Assembly (NCBI RefSeq): GCF_017872975.1
Contig: NZ_JAGGJP010000005.1
Coordinates: 1 to 64,000 of the forward strand
Direction of reading: 5' to 3'
Length of the DNA stretch: 64,000 nucleotides
Origin: Rubellimicrobium aerolatum
Lineage (GTDB): Bacteria > Pseudomonadota > Alphaproteobacteria > Rhodobacterales > Rhodobacteraceae
Positions 24,380 to 32,926 of this stretch are shown one piece after another. Positions within the stretch are counted from its first letter, which is position 1. Each line of letters begins with the position of its first letter. The notes beneath the pieces are model-generated. The model did no database searches. It saw nothing but the letters and a program-made list of their open reading frames with translations, and was not told where the DNA came from. A program made the position numbers and the translations under genes.

Positions 24380-24565
24380 ATGGCCGAGGACAGCAGCGAA
24401 TCCGCCGGGCGCGCGGGCTACGAGGCGGGCCTGCGACGGCAGGCGCTCCTGAGCAACCCCTACCCCGCCGGGACCGAGGCCTTCCGCACCTGGCAGGCGG
24501 GCTGGCGCGAGGCGGAGGGCACCCCCCGCCCCGGCGACGCGCCCCCGGCGGTCGAGACGTCCTGA
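24380..24565 (+). CDS. small ribosome modulation factor-like (RMF/CrpP family) protein
   Basis: 61 residues. The core 'GYEAGLRRQALLSNPYP' followed by 'FRTWQAGWREAE' matches the RMF pattern G-Y-x2-G ... N-P-Y-P ... W-x2-G-W. RMF dimerises 70S ribosomes in stationary phase in gammaproteobacteria; in alphaproteobacteria the family is little studied. GGAGGGCGG precedes the ATG. It stands between rlmB and tRNA-Tyr, a translation-related neighbourhood. A second member is encoded at 49846-50028. Confidence 0.75.
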   Translation: MAEDSSESAGRAGYEAGLRRQALLSNPYPAGTEAFRTWQAGWREAEGTPRPGDAPPAVETS

Positions 24566-24628
24566 CGGCAGGCGGTCAGGTTTCGTGTTGACCCCCCTGC
24601 GCGGGGCGGCTATCTCCCGCCTCGCGTC

Positions 24629-24712
24629 GGGCGACGAGCTGCAAGGTGCGGCAGCGGACTGTAACTCCGCCGGGGAGACCCATGCCTGGTTCGATTCCAG
24701 GGTCGCCCACCA
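24629..24712 (+). tRNA. tRNA-Tyr (anticodon GTA)
   Basis: Acceptor stem GGGCGAC/GTCGCCC with discriminator A and encoded CCA. Anticodon arm GCGGA-CTGTAAC-TCCGC gives anticodon GTA; T arm CCTGG-TTCGATT-CCAGG; a long variable arm (GGGGAGACCC) typical of bacterial tRNA-Tyr. The D stem is GCTGC/GCGGC with one G-T pair. 84 nt including CCA. It follows the RMF-like gene by 63 bases. Confidence 0.96.
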
Positions 24713-24756
24713 TCCCCCCTTTCCGGTGATCGATGCGGCAAGGCCGAGAGGCCCCT

Positions 24757-24818
24757 CCTCCTTCTTCGACCCCAAATATCCCGGGGGGAGCGCCGCAGGC
24801 GCGGGGGGCGGAGCCCCC
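24757..24818. repeat. intergenic repeat, family A (copy 1)
   Basis: Carries CTTCTTCGACCCCAAATATC followed by CCGGGGGG and a G-rich/C-rich hairpin arm (GGGGGGCGGAGCCCCC at 24803-24818). Related copies are at 48589-48650, 49294-49350 and 51903-51957. It sits between tRNA-Tyr and metY and may end or insulate transcripts. Confidence 0.7.
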
Positions 24819-24869
24819 TTCCGCACCGCCGACCCGCCCGTCTATGGTCCGCCGCGAAGGAGGACCACC

Positions 24870-26150
24870 ATGACCGACAAGCCGCTCCATTTCGACACGC
24901 TGCAGGTCCATGCCGGGACCGCGCCCGATCCGGCGACGGGCGCGCGGCAGGTGCCGATCTACCAGACCACCGCCTACGTGTTCAAAGACGCCGACCACGC
25001 GGCGCGGCTCTTCGACCTGCGCGAGGTCGGCTACATCTACTCGCGCCTGACCAACCCGACGGTGATGGCGCTGGCCAACCGCATCGCCGCGCTGGAAGGG
25101 GGCGCGGGCGCGGTCTGCTGCTCCTCGGGGCACGCGGCGCAGATCATGGCGCTGTATCCGCTGATGGCGCCGGGGCGGAACATCGTCGCCTCGACGCGGC
25201 TTTACGGCGGCACGGTCACGCAGTTCACGCAGGTGTTCCGCAAGTTCGGCTGGTCGGCCAAGTTCGTGGACATCGACGACGAGGCCGCCCTGCGCGCCGC
25301 CGTGGACGGGGACACCCGCGCGATCTTCTGCGAGGCGATCACCAACCCCGGCGGGCACATCACCGACCTGCCGATGGTGGCGCGGGTGGCGAACGCGGCG
25401 GGGGTGCCGCTGGTCGTGGACAACACCTCGGCCACCCCCTACCTCTGCCGTCCCATCGAGCACGGGGCGACGATCGTCGTCCATTCGACGACGAAGTACC
25501 TGACCGGCAACGGCACGGTGACGGGCGGCTGCGTCGTCGATTCGGGTCAGTTCGACTGGTCGGCGAGCGACAAGTTCCCCTCGCTCTCGCAGCCCGAGCC
25601 CGCCTATCACGGGCTCAGGTTCCACGAGACCTTCGGGCCGATGGCACTGACCTTCCACGGCATCGCGGTGGGGCTGCGCGACCTCGGGATGACGATGAAC
25701 CCGCAGGGCGCGCATTACACGCTCATGGGGATCGAGACTCTCAGCCTCCGCATGGAGCGGCACGTGAAGAACGCCATGGCCGTGGCGCGCTGGCTGGAGT
25801 CCGATCCGCGCGTGGCGGGCGTGACCTACGCGGGGCTGGAATCGTCGCCCTACTTCGCCCGCGCCGCCCGCATCTGCCCCAAGGGGGCGGGGGCGATCTT
25901 CACCGTCCAGCTCCGGGCCGGCTACGAGGGCTGCGTGCGCTTCGTGAACGCGCTCAGGCTGTTCAGCCACGTCGCCAACCTCGGCGACGCGCGCAGCCTC
26001 GTGATCCACTCGGCCTCCACCACGCACCGCCAACTCTCGGAGGAGCAGCAGCGCGCGGCGGGGGTGGCGCCGGATTCGGTGCGCCTGTCCATCGGCATCG
26101 AGGATTCGCGCGACCTCATCGCCGACCTGGACCAGGCGCTGAACGCCTGA
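24870..26150 (+). CDS. metY: O-acetylhomoserine (thiol)-lyase, PLP-dependent
   Basis: 426 residues, Cys/Met metabolism PLP-enzyme family. The PLP lysine is K209 in HSTTKYLTGNG, with the phosphate/PLP site SSGHAAQ (85-91) and YSRLTNPT (57-64). The 420-430 length and the 'HIADLPMV'-like 'GGHITDLPMVARVA' region fit MetY (O-acetylhomoserine sulfhydrylase) rather than the shorter cystathionine lyases. It makes homocysteine from O-acetylhomoserine and sulfide. AAGGAGGACC precedes the ATG. No SAM riboswitch was found upstream. Confidence 0.88.
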   Translation: MTDKPLHFDTLQVHAGTAPDPATGARQVPIYQTTAYVFKDADHAARLFDLREVGYIYSRLTNPTVMALANRIAALEGGAGAVCCSSGHAAQIMALYPLMAPGRNIVASTRLYGGTVTQFTQVFRKFGWSAKFVDIDDEAALRAAVDGDTRAIFCEAITNPGGHITDLPMVARVANAAGVPLVVDNTSATPYLCRPIEHGATIVVHSTTKYLTGNGTVTGGCVVDSGQFDWSASDKFPSLSQPEPAYHGLRFHETFGPMALTFHGIAVGLRDLGMTMNPQGAHYTLMGIETLSLRMERHVKNAMAVARWLESDPRVAGVTYAGLESSPYFARAARICPKGAGAIFTVQLRAGYEGCVRFVNALRLFSHVANLGDARSLVIHSASTTHRQLSEEQQRAAGVAPDSVRLSIGIEDSRDLIADLDQALNA

Positions 26151-26156
26151 CCGGCC

Positions 26157-26879
26157 TCACTCGGCGATGGCGTAGGTGACCGAGACGCTGGCCGACAGCC
26201 TCAGCGAGCCGGGGGCGACCGGGACCGACCCGGCCGCCGCCGGCGCGGCCTGCCGGTCGAACATCGGCATCGGCGGCCCGTAGGAGCCGGACTCGCCGAT
26301 CGCCAGCACCTCGCCCAGCGTGACGCCCGCCGCCTGCGCGAAGAGCTCCGCCCGCGCGCGGGCGTCGGCCACCGCCTCGCGCCGCGCCTCGTCGGTGAGC
26401 GCGCGGGGCTCGGCCACGTCGAAGCCGATGCCGTTGATCCGGTTGGCCCCGTCCGCCACCACCGCGTCGAGCACCCCGCCCAGGGCGCCCAGGTCGCGCA
26501 CCGTCACCTCCAGGATCTGGGTGGCGACGAAGCCGGTCATGCGCGGCTGGCCGTCCGGCGTGTCGTAGTCGTAGGCGGGATCGAGCGCGAGCTGGCCGGT
26601 CTGGATGTCGGCCTGCGGGATGCCCTCGGTCCCGAGACGCGCCAGGACGGCGGCGGTTCCCTCGGACATGGCCTGCGTGGCCGCCTGCGCGGTCGGGGCC
26701 TGCTGGGACACCCCCAGCGAGACATGGGCCATGTCGGGCACCGCCGAGGCCCGCCCCTCGCCCACGACCTGGATCGTGCGGATCGGGGACGGCGGCGGCG
26801 GGGCCGATTGCGCCAGCAGGGCCAGCGGAGCGGCGGCGAGGATCAGGGCGGGGACGGCAGCCTTGAGGATGGACGGCAT
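26157..26879 (-). CDS. SIMPL (DUF541) domain periplasmic protein
   Basis: 240 residues with a Sec signal peptide (MPSILKAAVPALILAAAPLA, cleavage near ALA-Q at about 23). 'IRTIQVVGEGRASAVPDMAHVSLGV' is the first conserved SIMPL strand, followed by 'DIQTGQLALDPAYDY' and 'FVATQILEVTVRDL', 'ARARAELFAQAAGVTLG'. SIMPL proteins are periplasmic or secreted and of uncertain role, some protecting against oxidative stress. It converges with metY, six bases apart. Confidence 0.87.
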   Translation of the reverse strand: MPSILKAAVPALILAAAPLALLAQSAPPPPSPIRTIQVVGEGRASAVPDMAHVSLGVSQQAPTAQAATQAMSEGTAAVLARLGTEGIPQADIQTGQLALDPAYDYDTPDGQPRMTGFVATQILEVTVRDLGALGGVLDAVVADGANRINGIGFDVAEPRALTDEARREAVADARARAELFAQAAGVTLGEVLAIGESGSYGPPMPMFDRQAAPAAAGSVPVAPGSLRLSASVSVTYAIAE

Positions 26880-27053
26880 GGGGGGAGGCTCCTTTCGCTG
26901 GTCCCATGCTTCCGGGGGCGCGGCCCGGCGCGCAAGCCGGCCCGGGCAGGCTCGCGAAGAATTCGTCTCGAAATGCGCGGGAAGCTGCTGTAGGGCTCGG
27001 GAACGCCCCTCCCCTGTTCCGCGCCCCCCTCGGGGGATGATACACCCGGCCCC

Positions 27054-29807
27054 ATGACCCCCCAACACGCTCTCTCCTTGTCCTTCGACGGGATCCGCCT
27101 CCTGCATCGCGGCCCGGACGGCTGGTCCGCCCTGGGCGAGGTGCCGCTCGACGCGCCCGACCTCGGGGCCGCGCTGGCCGACCTGCGCGGCCGCGCCGAG
27201 GCGATGGAGGACTGGGCCGGGACCACGCTCCTCCTGCCGCCCGAGCAGGTGCGCTTCCTGACCCTGGACGATCCCCAGGCCGACGAGGCCGCCGTGCGGG
27301 CGGCGCTCGACGGGGCCACGCCCTACCGGCTCGACGAGCTGGTGATCGACCACGCCGGCGACGGCCGCGCGACCCATGTCGCCGCCGTCGCCCGCGAGAC
27401 GCTGGAGGAGGCCGAGTCCTTCGCCGCCGGGCACGGCTTCCGCCCCCTCGGCTTCGCCGTCCGCCGCGAGGACGGGTCCGAGGCCCGGTTCGGTCCGACC
27501 CGTCTCGCCGAGGCCCTCCGGCCCGAGGGCGTCGCGCCCCCCCCCGCTGCCCTGGATGCGACGGGCGAACGCGCCGAGCCCGAGCCCATCGCCGGGACTC
27601 CGGCCCTCGATCCCTTCGTCGAGTCCGAGCCGGAGCCGCCCGTCGCCGTCGCCGTCGCGCCCGCCGGGCCGCTGCCGGTGCCCGAGGCCCCCGACGCGAG
27701 CCCGCCCGCCGAGGCCCTGGCCCCTGCTCCCGCGGTCGAGGCCGCCGAACCGCCCTCCGGGCCCGCCGACGCGCTCGCGCTGGCCGAACCCGAAGGCCCC
27801 GAAGCCGAACCGGCGCCCGTCGCCGGGGCGGCCGCGCTCTCCTCCGAAGCGCCCGCCGTCGCGGTCGCGGAGGAGCCCGCCGCCGCGCCTCGGGCGCCCC
27901 TCGCGGCGAACGGCGTGCCGCAGCCCATCTTCGCCACCCGCGCACGGCCCTCGCACGGGCCGGAGAACGGCACCCATCCCGGCCGGGCCGAGCCCCGCCT
28001 CGCGCCGCCTCCCCCGCCATCCCCGGCTGCCGCCCCTCCGGTGGCGCGCGCGCCACGCGAGATCCGCGTGCCGCCCCGGATCGCCGCCCCCGCGACCCGG
28101 CGCGAGCCGACCCTGTCCGCCGCGCCCGAGCCGGCCCGCGCCGGGGCCTCCGTCATGGTGCCGCCCCCCGCCATCGCCTCGCCTCCCGTCGATCCGCCCC
28201 TGCGGGCCGCGCCCCCCGCCCCCGCCCCCGTCCCCGCCCCAGTCGCCACCCCGGCGACTCCGCTCCGGGCCGCCGCCCCGCGACCCCCCGCCCCGACCAC
28301 CCCCCCGACCGCCGGGCCGACCGCCGGGCCGACCGCCGGGCCGACCGCCGTCGAGACGCGCGCCTCCGCCGCGCCGGCCCGGCGCTCCGGCCCACCGCGC
28401 TACCTCGGCCTGATCCTGACCGCCGTCCTGCTCCTGGTGATGGCCACGGTGGCCGTGCTGGCCGCCGCCTCGGACCGGGGCCTGTCCGGCCTGCTGCGGG
28501 GCGAGGCCGCCCGCCCGGCCGAGGCCGCCCTGGGCAGCACCGGCCTTGAGGACGCGGCCGCCGGGGAGACCGGCCCCGCCGTCACGAGCCCCCTCGTGCC
28601 CCGCCCCGTCGCCGTCGGTCAGGCCGCCATAGCGCCCGCCGAGGCCGAGCGCGTCTATGCCGCCACCGGCGTCTGGCTGCGTGCCCCGCGCCTGCCCGTC
28701 ACCCCGCGCGCCGAGGCCCGCGCGGAGCCCGTCCTGACCCTCGCGCCCGACAAGGCGCCACCGGCGGCGCTGCCCGTCCTCGGGCCCGCCGGCCCCGACC
28801 GGCCGCTCTCCGCCGCGCTCGCCCTCCGCGACGACCGCGCGCCGGGCGCGGCCCTGCCGGAGGTCATCCTCGCCGCCGGGGCACCCGAGGTCCTGTCGGC
28901 CGCGCGCCCCCTGGCCCGCCCCGCCGCGCCCGAGGCCGCCCCGGCCGACACCGCCCCGGCCGACATCCCGCAGGCCGATACCGCCCCGACCGACACTGCC
29001 CCGACCGATACCGCGCAGGCCGCCCCGCGCCCCGGCGTGTCGCCGCGCGCGCGGCCGACGGACCCGGCCCTGCCCGCCGCCATGGCTCCCGCCGCCGAGG
29101 CCCCGCCCCCGCCCGGCGCGGTCGGCCTCGCGGGGCTGCGCCCCGCCCCGCGCCCCGAGGACCTCGCCCCCGCGCCGCCGCCCGAGGCGCTCGCCGCCTT
29201 CGACGGCCCGAGCCCCGCGCCCCGGCCCGACGGCCTCGCGCCCGAGGCCCCCGCCGCCCCGGACGTGAGCGACGCGGTCGCCGCCGCGCTGGCCGCGCCG
29301 CCCGCCGCCCCCGAGCCGCCGCCTGCGCCGGACCTCCAGTCCACCCTCGCCGCCATCGTCGAGAACGCGCCGCCGCTTCCCCAGGCGGCCCCGCCACCGC
29401 CCCCAGCGGCCCCGCCGCCCGCGCCCGCGCCCGCGCCCGCGCCAAGCCAGCCGCAGCGACCTTCGGGCGGAGTCGGCGTCGCGGGGCTCGCCCCCAACGA
29501 GCAGGCCGAGGCCAGCGAGGCCGAGCCCGCCAGCAGCGCCGCCGCGCTCGCCTCGGGGCCCACCGCCGCCAGCGTGGCGCAGGCCGCGACCAGCGCCGAC
29601 GCGATGGCGCTGCGGGACATCAACCTGATCGGCGTCTTCGGCCAGCCCAACGACCGCCGCGCCCTCGTGCGGATGCCGAACGGGCGCTACCTGCGGGTGG
29701 GCGTGGGCGACGGGCTCGACGGCGGGCAGGTCACCGCCATCGGCGACAACGCCCTGAACTACGTCAAGCGCGGGCGCACCCTGGTCCTGGCGATCCCCGG
29801 CGGCTGA
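27054..29807 (+). CDS. large membrane protein with GspL/PilM-like N-terminus, Pro/Ala-rich linkers and PilP/GspC-like C-terminus
   Basis: 917 residues. Residues 1-165 resemble the cytoplasmic actin-like part of GspL ('ALSLSFDGIRLLHRGPDG', 'LLPPEQVRFLTLD'). A very long Pro/Ala-rich region (about 165-447) with GPTA repeats leads to one membrane helix (about 448-470, YLGLILTAVLLLVMATVAVLAA). A second Pro/Ala-rich periplasmic stretch with PADTAP-type repeats and Trp/Arg-Pro motifs 'SPRARP', 'APRPE' ends in a compact domain (about 845-917) 'INLIGVFGQPNDRRALVRMP', 'YLRVGVGDGLDGGQVTAIGD', which looks like PilP/GspC homology regions. It may be a single-chain envelope scaffold. No pilus or secretion genes are adjacent. 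Function inferred only. Confidence 0.6.
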   Translation: MTPQHALSLSFDGIRLLHRGPDGWSALGEVPLDAPDLGAALADLRGRAEAMEDWAGTTLLLPPEQVRFLTLDDPQADEAAVRAALDGATPYRLDELVIDHAGDGRATHVAAVARETLEEAESFAAGHGFRPLGFAVRREDGSEARFGPTRLAEALRPEGVAPPPAALDATGERAEPEPIAGTPALDPFVESEPEPPVAVAVAPAGPLPVPEAPDASPPAEALAPAPAVEAAEPPSGPADALALAEPEGPEAEPAPVAGAAALSSEAPAVAVAEEPAAAPRAPLAANGVPQPIFATRARPSHGPENGTHPGRAEPRLAPPPPPSPAAAPPVARAPREIRVPPRIAAPATRREPTLSAAPEPARAGASVMVPPPAIASPPVDPPLRAAPPAPAPVPAPVATPATPLRAAAPRPPAPTTPPTAGPTAGPTAGPTAVETRASAAPARRSGPPRYLGLILTAVLLLVMATVAVLAAASDRGLSGLLRGEAARPAEAALGSTGLEDAAAGETGPAVTSPLVPRPVAVGQAAIAPAEAERVYAATGVWLRAPRLPVTPRAEARAEPVLTLAPDKAPPAALPVLGPAGPDRPLSAALALRDDRAPGAALPEVILAAGAPEVLSAARPLARPAAPEAAPADTAPADIPQADTAPTDTAPTDTAQAAPRPGVSPRARPTDPALPAAMAPAAEAPPPPGAVGLAGLRPAPRPEDLAPAPPPEALAAFDGPSPAPRPDGLAPEAPAAPDVSDAVAAALAAPPAAPEPPPAPDLQSTLAAIVENAPPLPQAAPPPPPAAPPPAPAPAPAPSQPQRPSGGVGVAGLAPNEQAEASEAEPASSAAALASGPTAASVAQAATSADAMALRDINLIGVFGQPNDRRALVRMPNGRYLRVGVGDGLDGGQVTAIGDNALNYVKRGRTLVLAIPGG

Positions 29808-29828
29808 CCCGCCGGGGACCGGGCCGCC

Positions 29829-30839
29829 TCAGCCGGTGACCCCGGCCTCGTCGAAGCTCGCCATGCCGGACTGGCAGGCGGCGGCGGCGCGGGCCACCGC
29901 GATGGCCACCGCCGCGCCCGAGCCCTCGCCCAGACGCATCCCCAAGGTCAGGATCGGGTCCAGCTCCAGCCGTTGCAGGAGCGCCCGGTGGGCGGCCTCG
30001 GCGCTCTGGTGCCCCGCCTGCGCGTGGTCGAGCGCCCCGGGCACCGCCCGCTCCAGCACGGCGGCGGCGGCGGTGCAGATGAAGCCGTCGAGGATCACCG
30101 GCACCCGCCGCGCCCGCGCGCCCGCGACGGCCCCGGCCATGGCCGCGATCTCGCGCCCGCCCAGGCACCGCAGCGCCTCCAGCGCGTCGCCCCGCGCGCC
30201 GGGGTTGGCGCGGAGCCCCGCCTCCACCGCCTCGGCCTTCCGCGCGAGCCCCGCCTCGTCCACCCCGGTCCCGCGCCCGACCCAGTCGCGCGCGTCGCCG
30301 CCGAACAGCGCGCAGGCCAGCGCCGCCGCCGACGTGGTGTTGCCGATGCCCATCTCGCCCGGCACGAGAAGGTCCGAACCGGCCTCCACCGCGTCCCATC
30401 CGGCGGCCAGGGCGGCCACGCACTCGGCCTCGGTCATCGCGGGGCCTTGCGTGAAGTCCGCCGTGGGCCGGTCGAGGTCGAGCGAATGGACCGTCAGCCG
30501 CGCCCCGGCGGCGCGGGCGAGCTGGTTGATGGCCGCGCCCCCGGCCTCGAAGTTGGCGACCATCTGCACCGTCACCTCGGCGGGAAAGGCCGAGACGCCG
30601 CGCGCCGTCACCCCATGGTTCCCCGCGAAGACCGCGATCTGCGGATGGTCCACGTGCGGCCGCGCCGTGCCCTGCCATTCGGCCAGCCAGAGCGCCAGAT
30701 CCTCCAGCCGCCCGAGCGAGCGGGGCGGCTTGGTCAGGCGGTCGTTGCGCGCCTCGGCCTGGGCGCGGGCGGCGGCATCGGGGCCAGGGGCGGCGGCGAG
30801 GACCTCGCGGAACCGGGCGAGAGTCGAGAAGGGGGCCAT
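29829..30839 (-). CDS. cobT: nicotinate-nucleotide--dimethylbenzimidazole phosphoribosyltransferase
   Basis: 336 residues, normal CobT length (CobU in the Pseudomonas nomenclature). '[17 protein letters not shown]', '[16 protein letters not shown]', '[14 protein letters not shown]' and the catalytic Glu in '[12 protein letters not shown]' near the C-terminus are present. It activates dimethylbenzimidazole as alpha-ribazole phosphate for the lower ligand of cobalamin. Divergent from cobS with a 65-base spacer, too short for a cobalamin riboswitch. Confidence 0.96.
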   Translation of the reverse strand: MAPFSTLARFREVLAAAPGPDAAARAQAEARNDRLTKPPRSLGRLEDLALWLAEWQGTARPHVDHPQIAVFAGNHGVTARGVSAFPAEVTVQMVANFEAGGAAINQLARAAGARLTVHSLDLDRPTADFTQGPAMTEAECVAALAAGWDAVEAGSDLLVPGEMGIGNTTSAAALACALFGGDARDWVGRGTGVDEAGLARKAEAVEAGLRANPGARGDALEALRCLGGREIAAMAGAVAGARARRVPVILDGFICTAAAAVLERAVPGALDHAQAGHQSAEAAHRALLQRLELDPILTLGMRLGEGSGAAVAIAVARAAAACQSGMASFDEAGVTG

Positions 30840-30904
30840 GGTCTTCCTCGTTGCAAGTCGGTGGCCCCCTCCCTAAAGCAACGGGCAGCGAAGGGAAGTC
30901 AGGG

Positions 30905-31651
30905 ATGCCCCACTCGGAAAATCCGCGCCTCATGGACGTTTGCGAGGCGTTCCTCTTCCTCACGCGCCTGCCCGGCCCTTCCCTTGCCGTCCCGCGTGGC
31001 GCAAGGGCGTCCTGGGCCTGGCCGCTGGCCGGCGCGGGCGTCGGTTTCCTGTCCGGGGGCGTCGCATCCGTCGCCTTCGGGGGAGGCCTTTCGGCCGGGG
31101 CCGCCGCCGCGCTGGCCCTCGCCACGCAGGCGCTCCTCACCGGCGGCCTGCACGAGGACGGCCTTGCCGACAGCGCCGACGGGTTCGGGGGCGGCCGCAC
31201 GCCCGAGCGGCGGCTGGAGATCATGAAGGACAGCCGCATCGGCAGCCACGGCGCGCTGGCGCTGATCCTGTCCCTCCTGATTCGCTGGAGCGCGCTGGCC
31301 GCCCTGCTGGTCGAGGGCTCCGCCTGGGGCGCGCTGGTGGCGGCCGGGGCGCTGAGCAGATGGCCGATGGCCTGGATGCTCCACCGCCTGCCACCTGCGC
31401 GCGAGGGTGGGCTGTCGCGCCTGATCGGCCGACCCGGCGCGGGGCCGCTCGCGCTCGGCGCGGCCGTGGCGCTGATGCTGGCGCTCTTGGGCACCGGGGC
31501 CTCCGCCCTGCCCGCCACCCTGGCCGTCGCGCTGGTCGCGCTCCTCTGGACGCCCGCCGTGCGCCGCCTCGTCGGCGGCCAGACCGGCGACACCTGCGGC
31601 GCGGCGCAGCAACTGGCCGAGGCCGCCGCGCTCCTCGCCCTCGCCGCCTGA
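30905..31651 (+). CDS. cobS: adenosylcobinamide-GDP ribazoletransferase
   Basis: 248-residue polytopic membrane enzyme (CobS, CobV in Pseudomonas). 'FLFLTRLPGP' at the N-terminus and 'LLTGGLHEDGLADSADGFGGG' with the Mg-binding Asp residues, followed by 'RRLEIMKDSRIGSHGALALIL', are hallmark motifs. It joins alpha-ribazole with AdoCbi-GDP in the inner membrane, the last step of cobalamin assembly. The start at MPHSENPRL was preferred to one 18 codons upstream that would enter the promoter shared with cobT. Confidence 0.95.
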   Translation: MPHSENPRLMDVCEAFLFLTRLPGPSLAVPRGARASWAWPLAGAGVGFLSGGVASVAFGGGLSAGAAAALALATQALLTGGLHEDGLADSADGFGGGRTPERRLEIMKDSRIGSHGALALILSLLIRWSALAALLVEGSAWGALVAAGALSRWPMAWMLHRLPPAREGGLSRLIGRPGAGPLALGAAVALMLALLGTGASALPATLAVALVALLWTPAVRRLVGGQTGDTCGAAQQLAEAAALLALAA

Positions 31652-31657
31652 TCCTGA

Positions 31658-31743
31658 CCCTTCAACCTGGCCCGACGCACGCGAGCGACGCCGGTCCCGG
31701 CCCGCCGATCGAGTCCCTGCCCTTCAACTTGGCCCAAATACGC
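31658..31743. repeat. intergenic repeat, family B (two copies)
   Basis: A degenerate copy at 31658-31690 (CCCTTCAACCTGGCCCGACG ... GCGAGCGACG) and a better copy at 31715-31743 (CTTCAACTTGGCCCAAATA then CGC). They follow cobS and precede the ferredoxin gene; related to 19368-19402 and 52015-52053. Confidence 0.65.
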
Positions 31744-31776
31744 CCTTCGCGCCCGACCCCGCCAGGCGCGCGGCCC

Positions 31777-32190
<414 letters not shown>

Positions 32191-32205
32191 CTAGCCTCCC
32201 CGCGC

Positions 32206-32874
32206 ATGACGCCTCCTCCCGATCCCGCCCAGGACGCCCGGGCCGAGGCCTTCCTCCGCGCCCACCTGCCCCCGGCGGAGGTCGCGGGCACCGGCCTGCG
32301 GCTCCATCTCGCCGGGCCGAGGAGCGGCCTCGCCCGGCTCGTGCCCGCCGGTGGGACGCCCTACTGGGCCCATGCCTGGCCGGGGGGCGTCGCGCTGGCG
32401 CTCCATCTCGGCGCCCACCCCGGGACGGTTCGGGGGCGCCCGGTCCTCGACCTCGGCGCGGGATCCGGGATCGCCGCCCTGGCCGCGCTCCGCGCCGGGG
32501 CGTCGCGGGCGACGGCGGTCGATTCCGACCCCCTCGCCGCCATGGCCGCCCGGCTCAACGCCGAGGCGAACGGCCTGCCGCCGCCGCGCGCCCTGACGCT
32601 GCCGCCCGACCGGCTGGCCGAGTCGACCGCCGCCGCGCCGCCCGGGGCGACGATCCTGGCGGGAGACATCTTCTACGACGCGGAGGCGGCCCGGCAGGCC
32701 ACCGCCGCGCTCGACGCCGCCCCGCCCGACGCGACGATCCTCGTGGGCGACATCGGCCGCCGCTTCCTGCCCCTCGACCGGCTGGAGCCCCTCGCCGCCT
32801 ACCCGGCGCGCGACCTCGGCGACCCGCCCTCGGCCCCGGCGCGCGAGGGATGGGTGTTCCGCTGGCGGCGCTGA
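32206..32874 (+). CDS. class I SAM-dependent methyltransferase (ETFB-lysine/protein methyltransferase-like)
   Basis: 222 residues. The pattern 'PYWAHAWPGGVALALHL' followed by motif I 'LDLGAGSGIAALAALRAGAS' and 'VDSDPLA' (acidic loop) is typical of the METTL20/Nnt1 group that methylates proteins such as the electron-transfer flavoprotein. Post-I 'ILAGDIFYD' and a C-terminal 'WVFRWRR' are also family-like. The exact substrate is not determinable. It converges with degP over a shared bidirectional hairpin. Confidence 0.83.
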   Translation: MTPPPDPAQDARAEAFLRAHLPPAEVAGTGLRLHLAGPRSGLARLVPAGGTPYWAHAWPGGVALALHLGAHPGTVRGRPVLDLGAGSGIAALAALRAGASRATAVDSDPLAAMAARLNAEANGLPPPRALTLPPDRLAESTAAAPPGATILAGDIFYDAEAARQATAALDAAPPDATILVGDIGRRFLPLDRLEPLAAYPARDLGDPPSAPAREGWVFRWRR

Positions 32875-32876
32875 CG

Positions 32877-32902
32877 AAAAAGGGCGCCCCACGGGGCGCC
32901 CT
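32877..32902 (-). terminator. rho-independent terminator between the methyltransferase gene and degP
   Basis: AGGGCGCCC-CACG-GGGCGCCCT forms a perfect 9-bp stem with five A residues on the plus-strand left side, i.e. a T-tract for minus-strand transcripts. It terminates degP; without a T-tract on the other side its effect on the methyltransferase transcript is uncertain. Confidence 0.85.
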
Positions 32903-32926
32903 CCAGTCGTCCGAAGGCTCTCGGCC

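Noticed and set aside
24713-24869. SAM riboswitch upstream of metY
   Set aside because: The spacer is occupied by a family A repeat; no SAM-I or SAM-II-like pattern was found.
24585-24869. N-terminal extension of metY through the tRNA gene
   Set aside because: The frame is open only because of base composition; the family start and AAGGAGG site are at 24870.
26116-28300. Antisense frames opposite the large scaffold protein
   Set aside because: Low-complexity products that mirror the Pro/Ala repeats of the plus-strand gene; no start signals.
28300-28350. Possible CRISPR-like array
   Set aside because: The repeats are 12 bp, contiguous and in frame inside a coding sequence, with no spacers and no cas genes.
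30840-30904. Cobalamin riboswitch between cobT and cobS
   Set aside because: The spacer is only 65 bases and has none of the conserved B12-box features.
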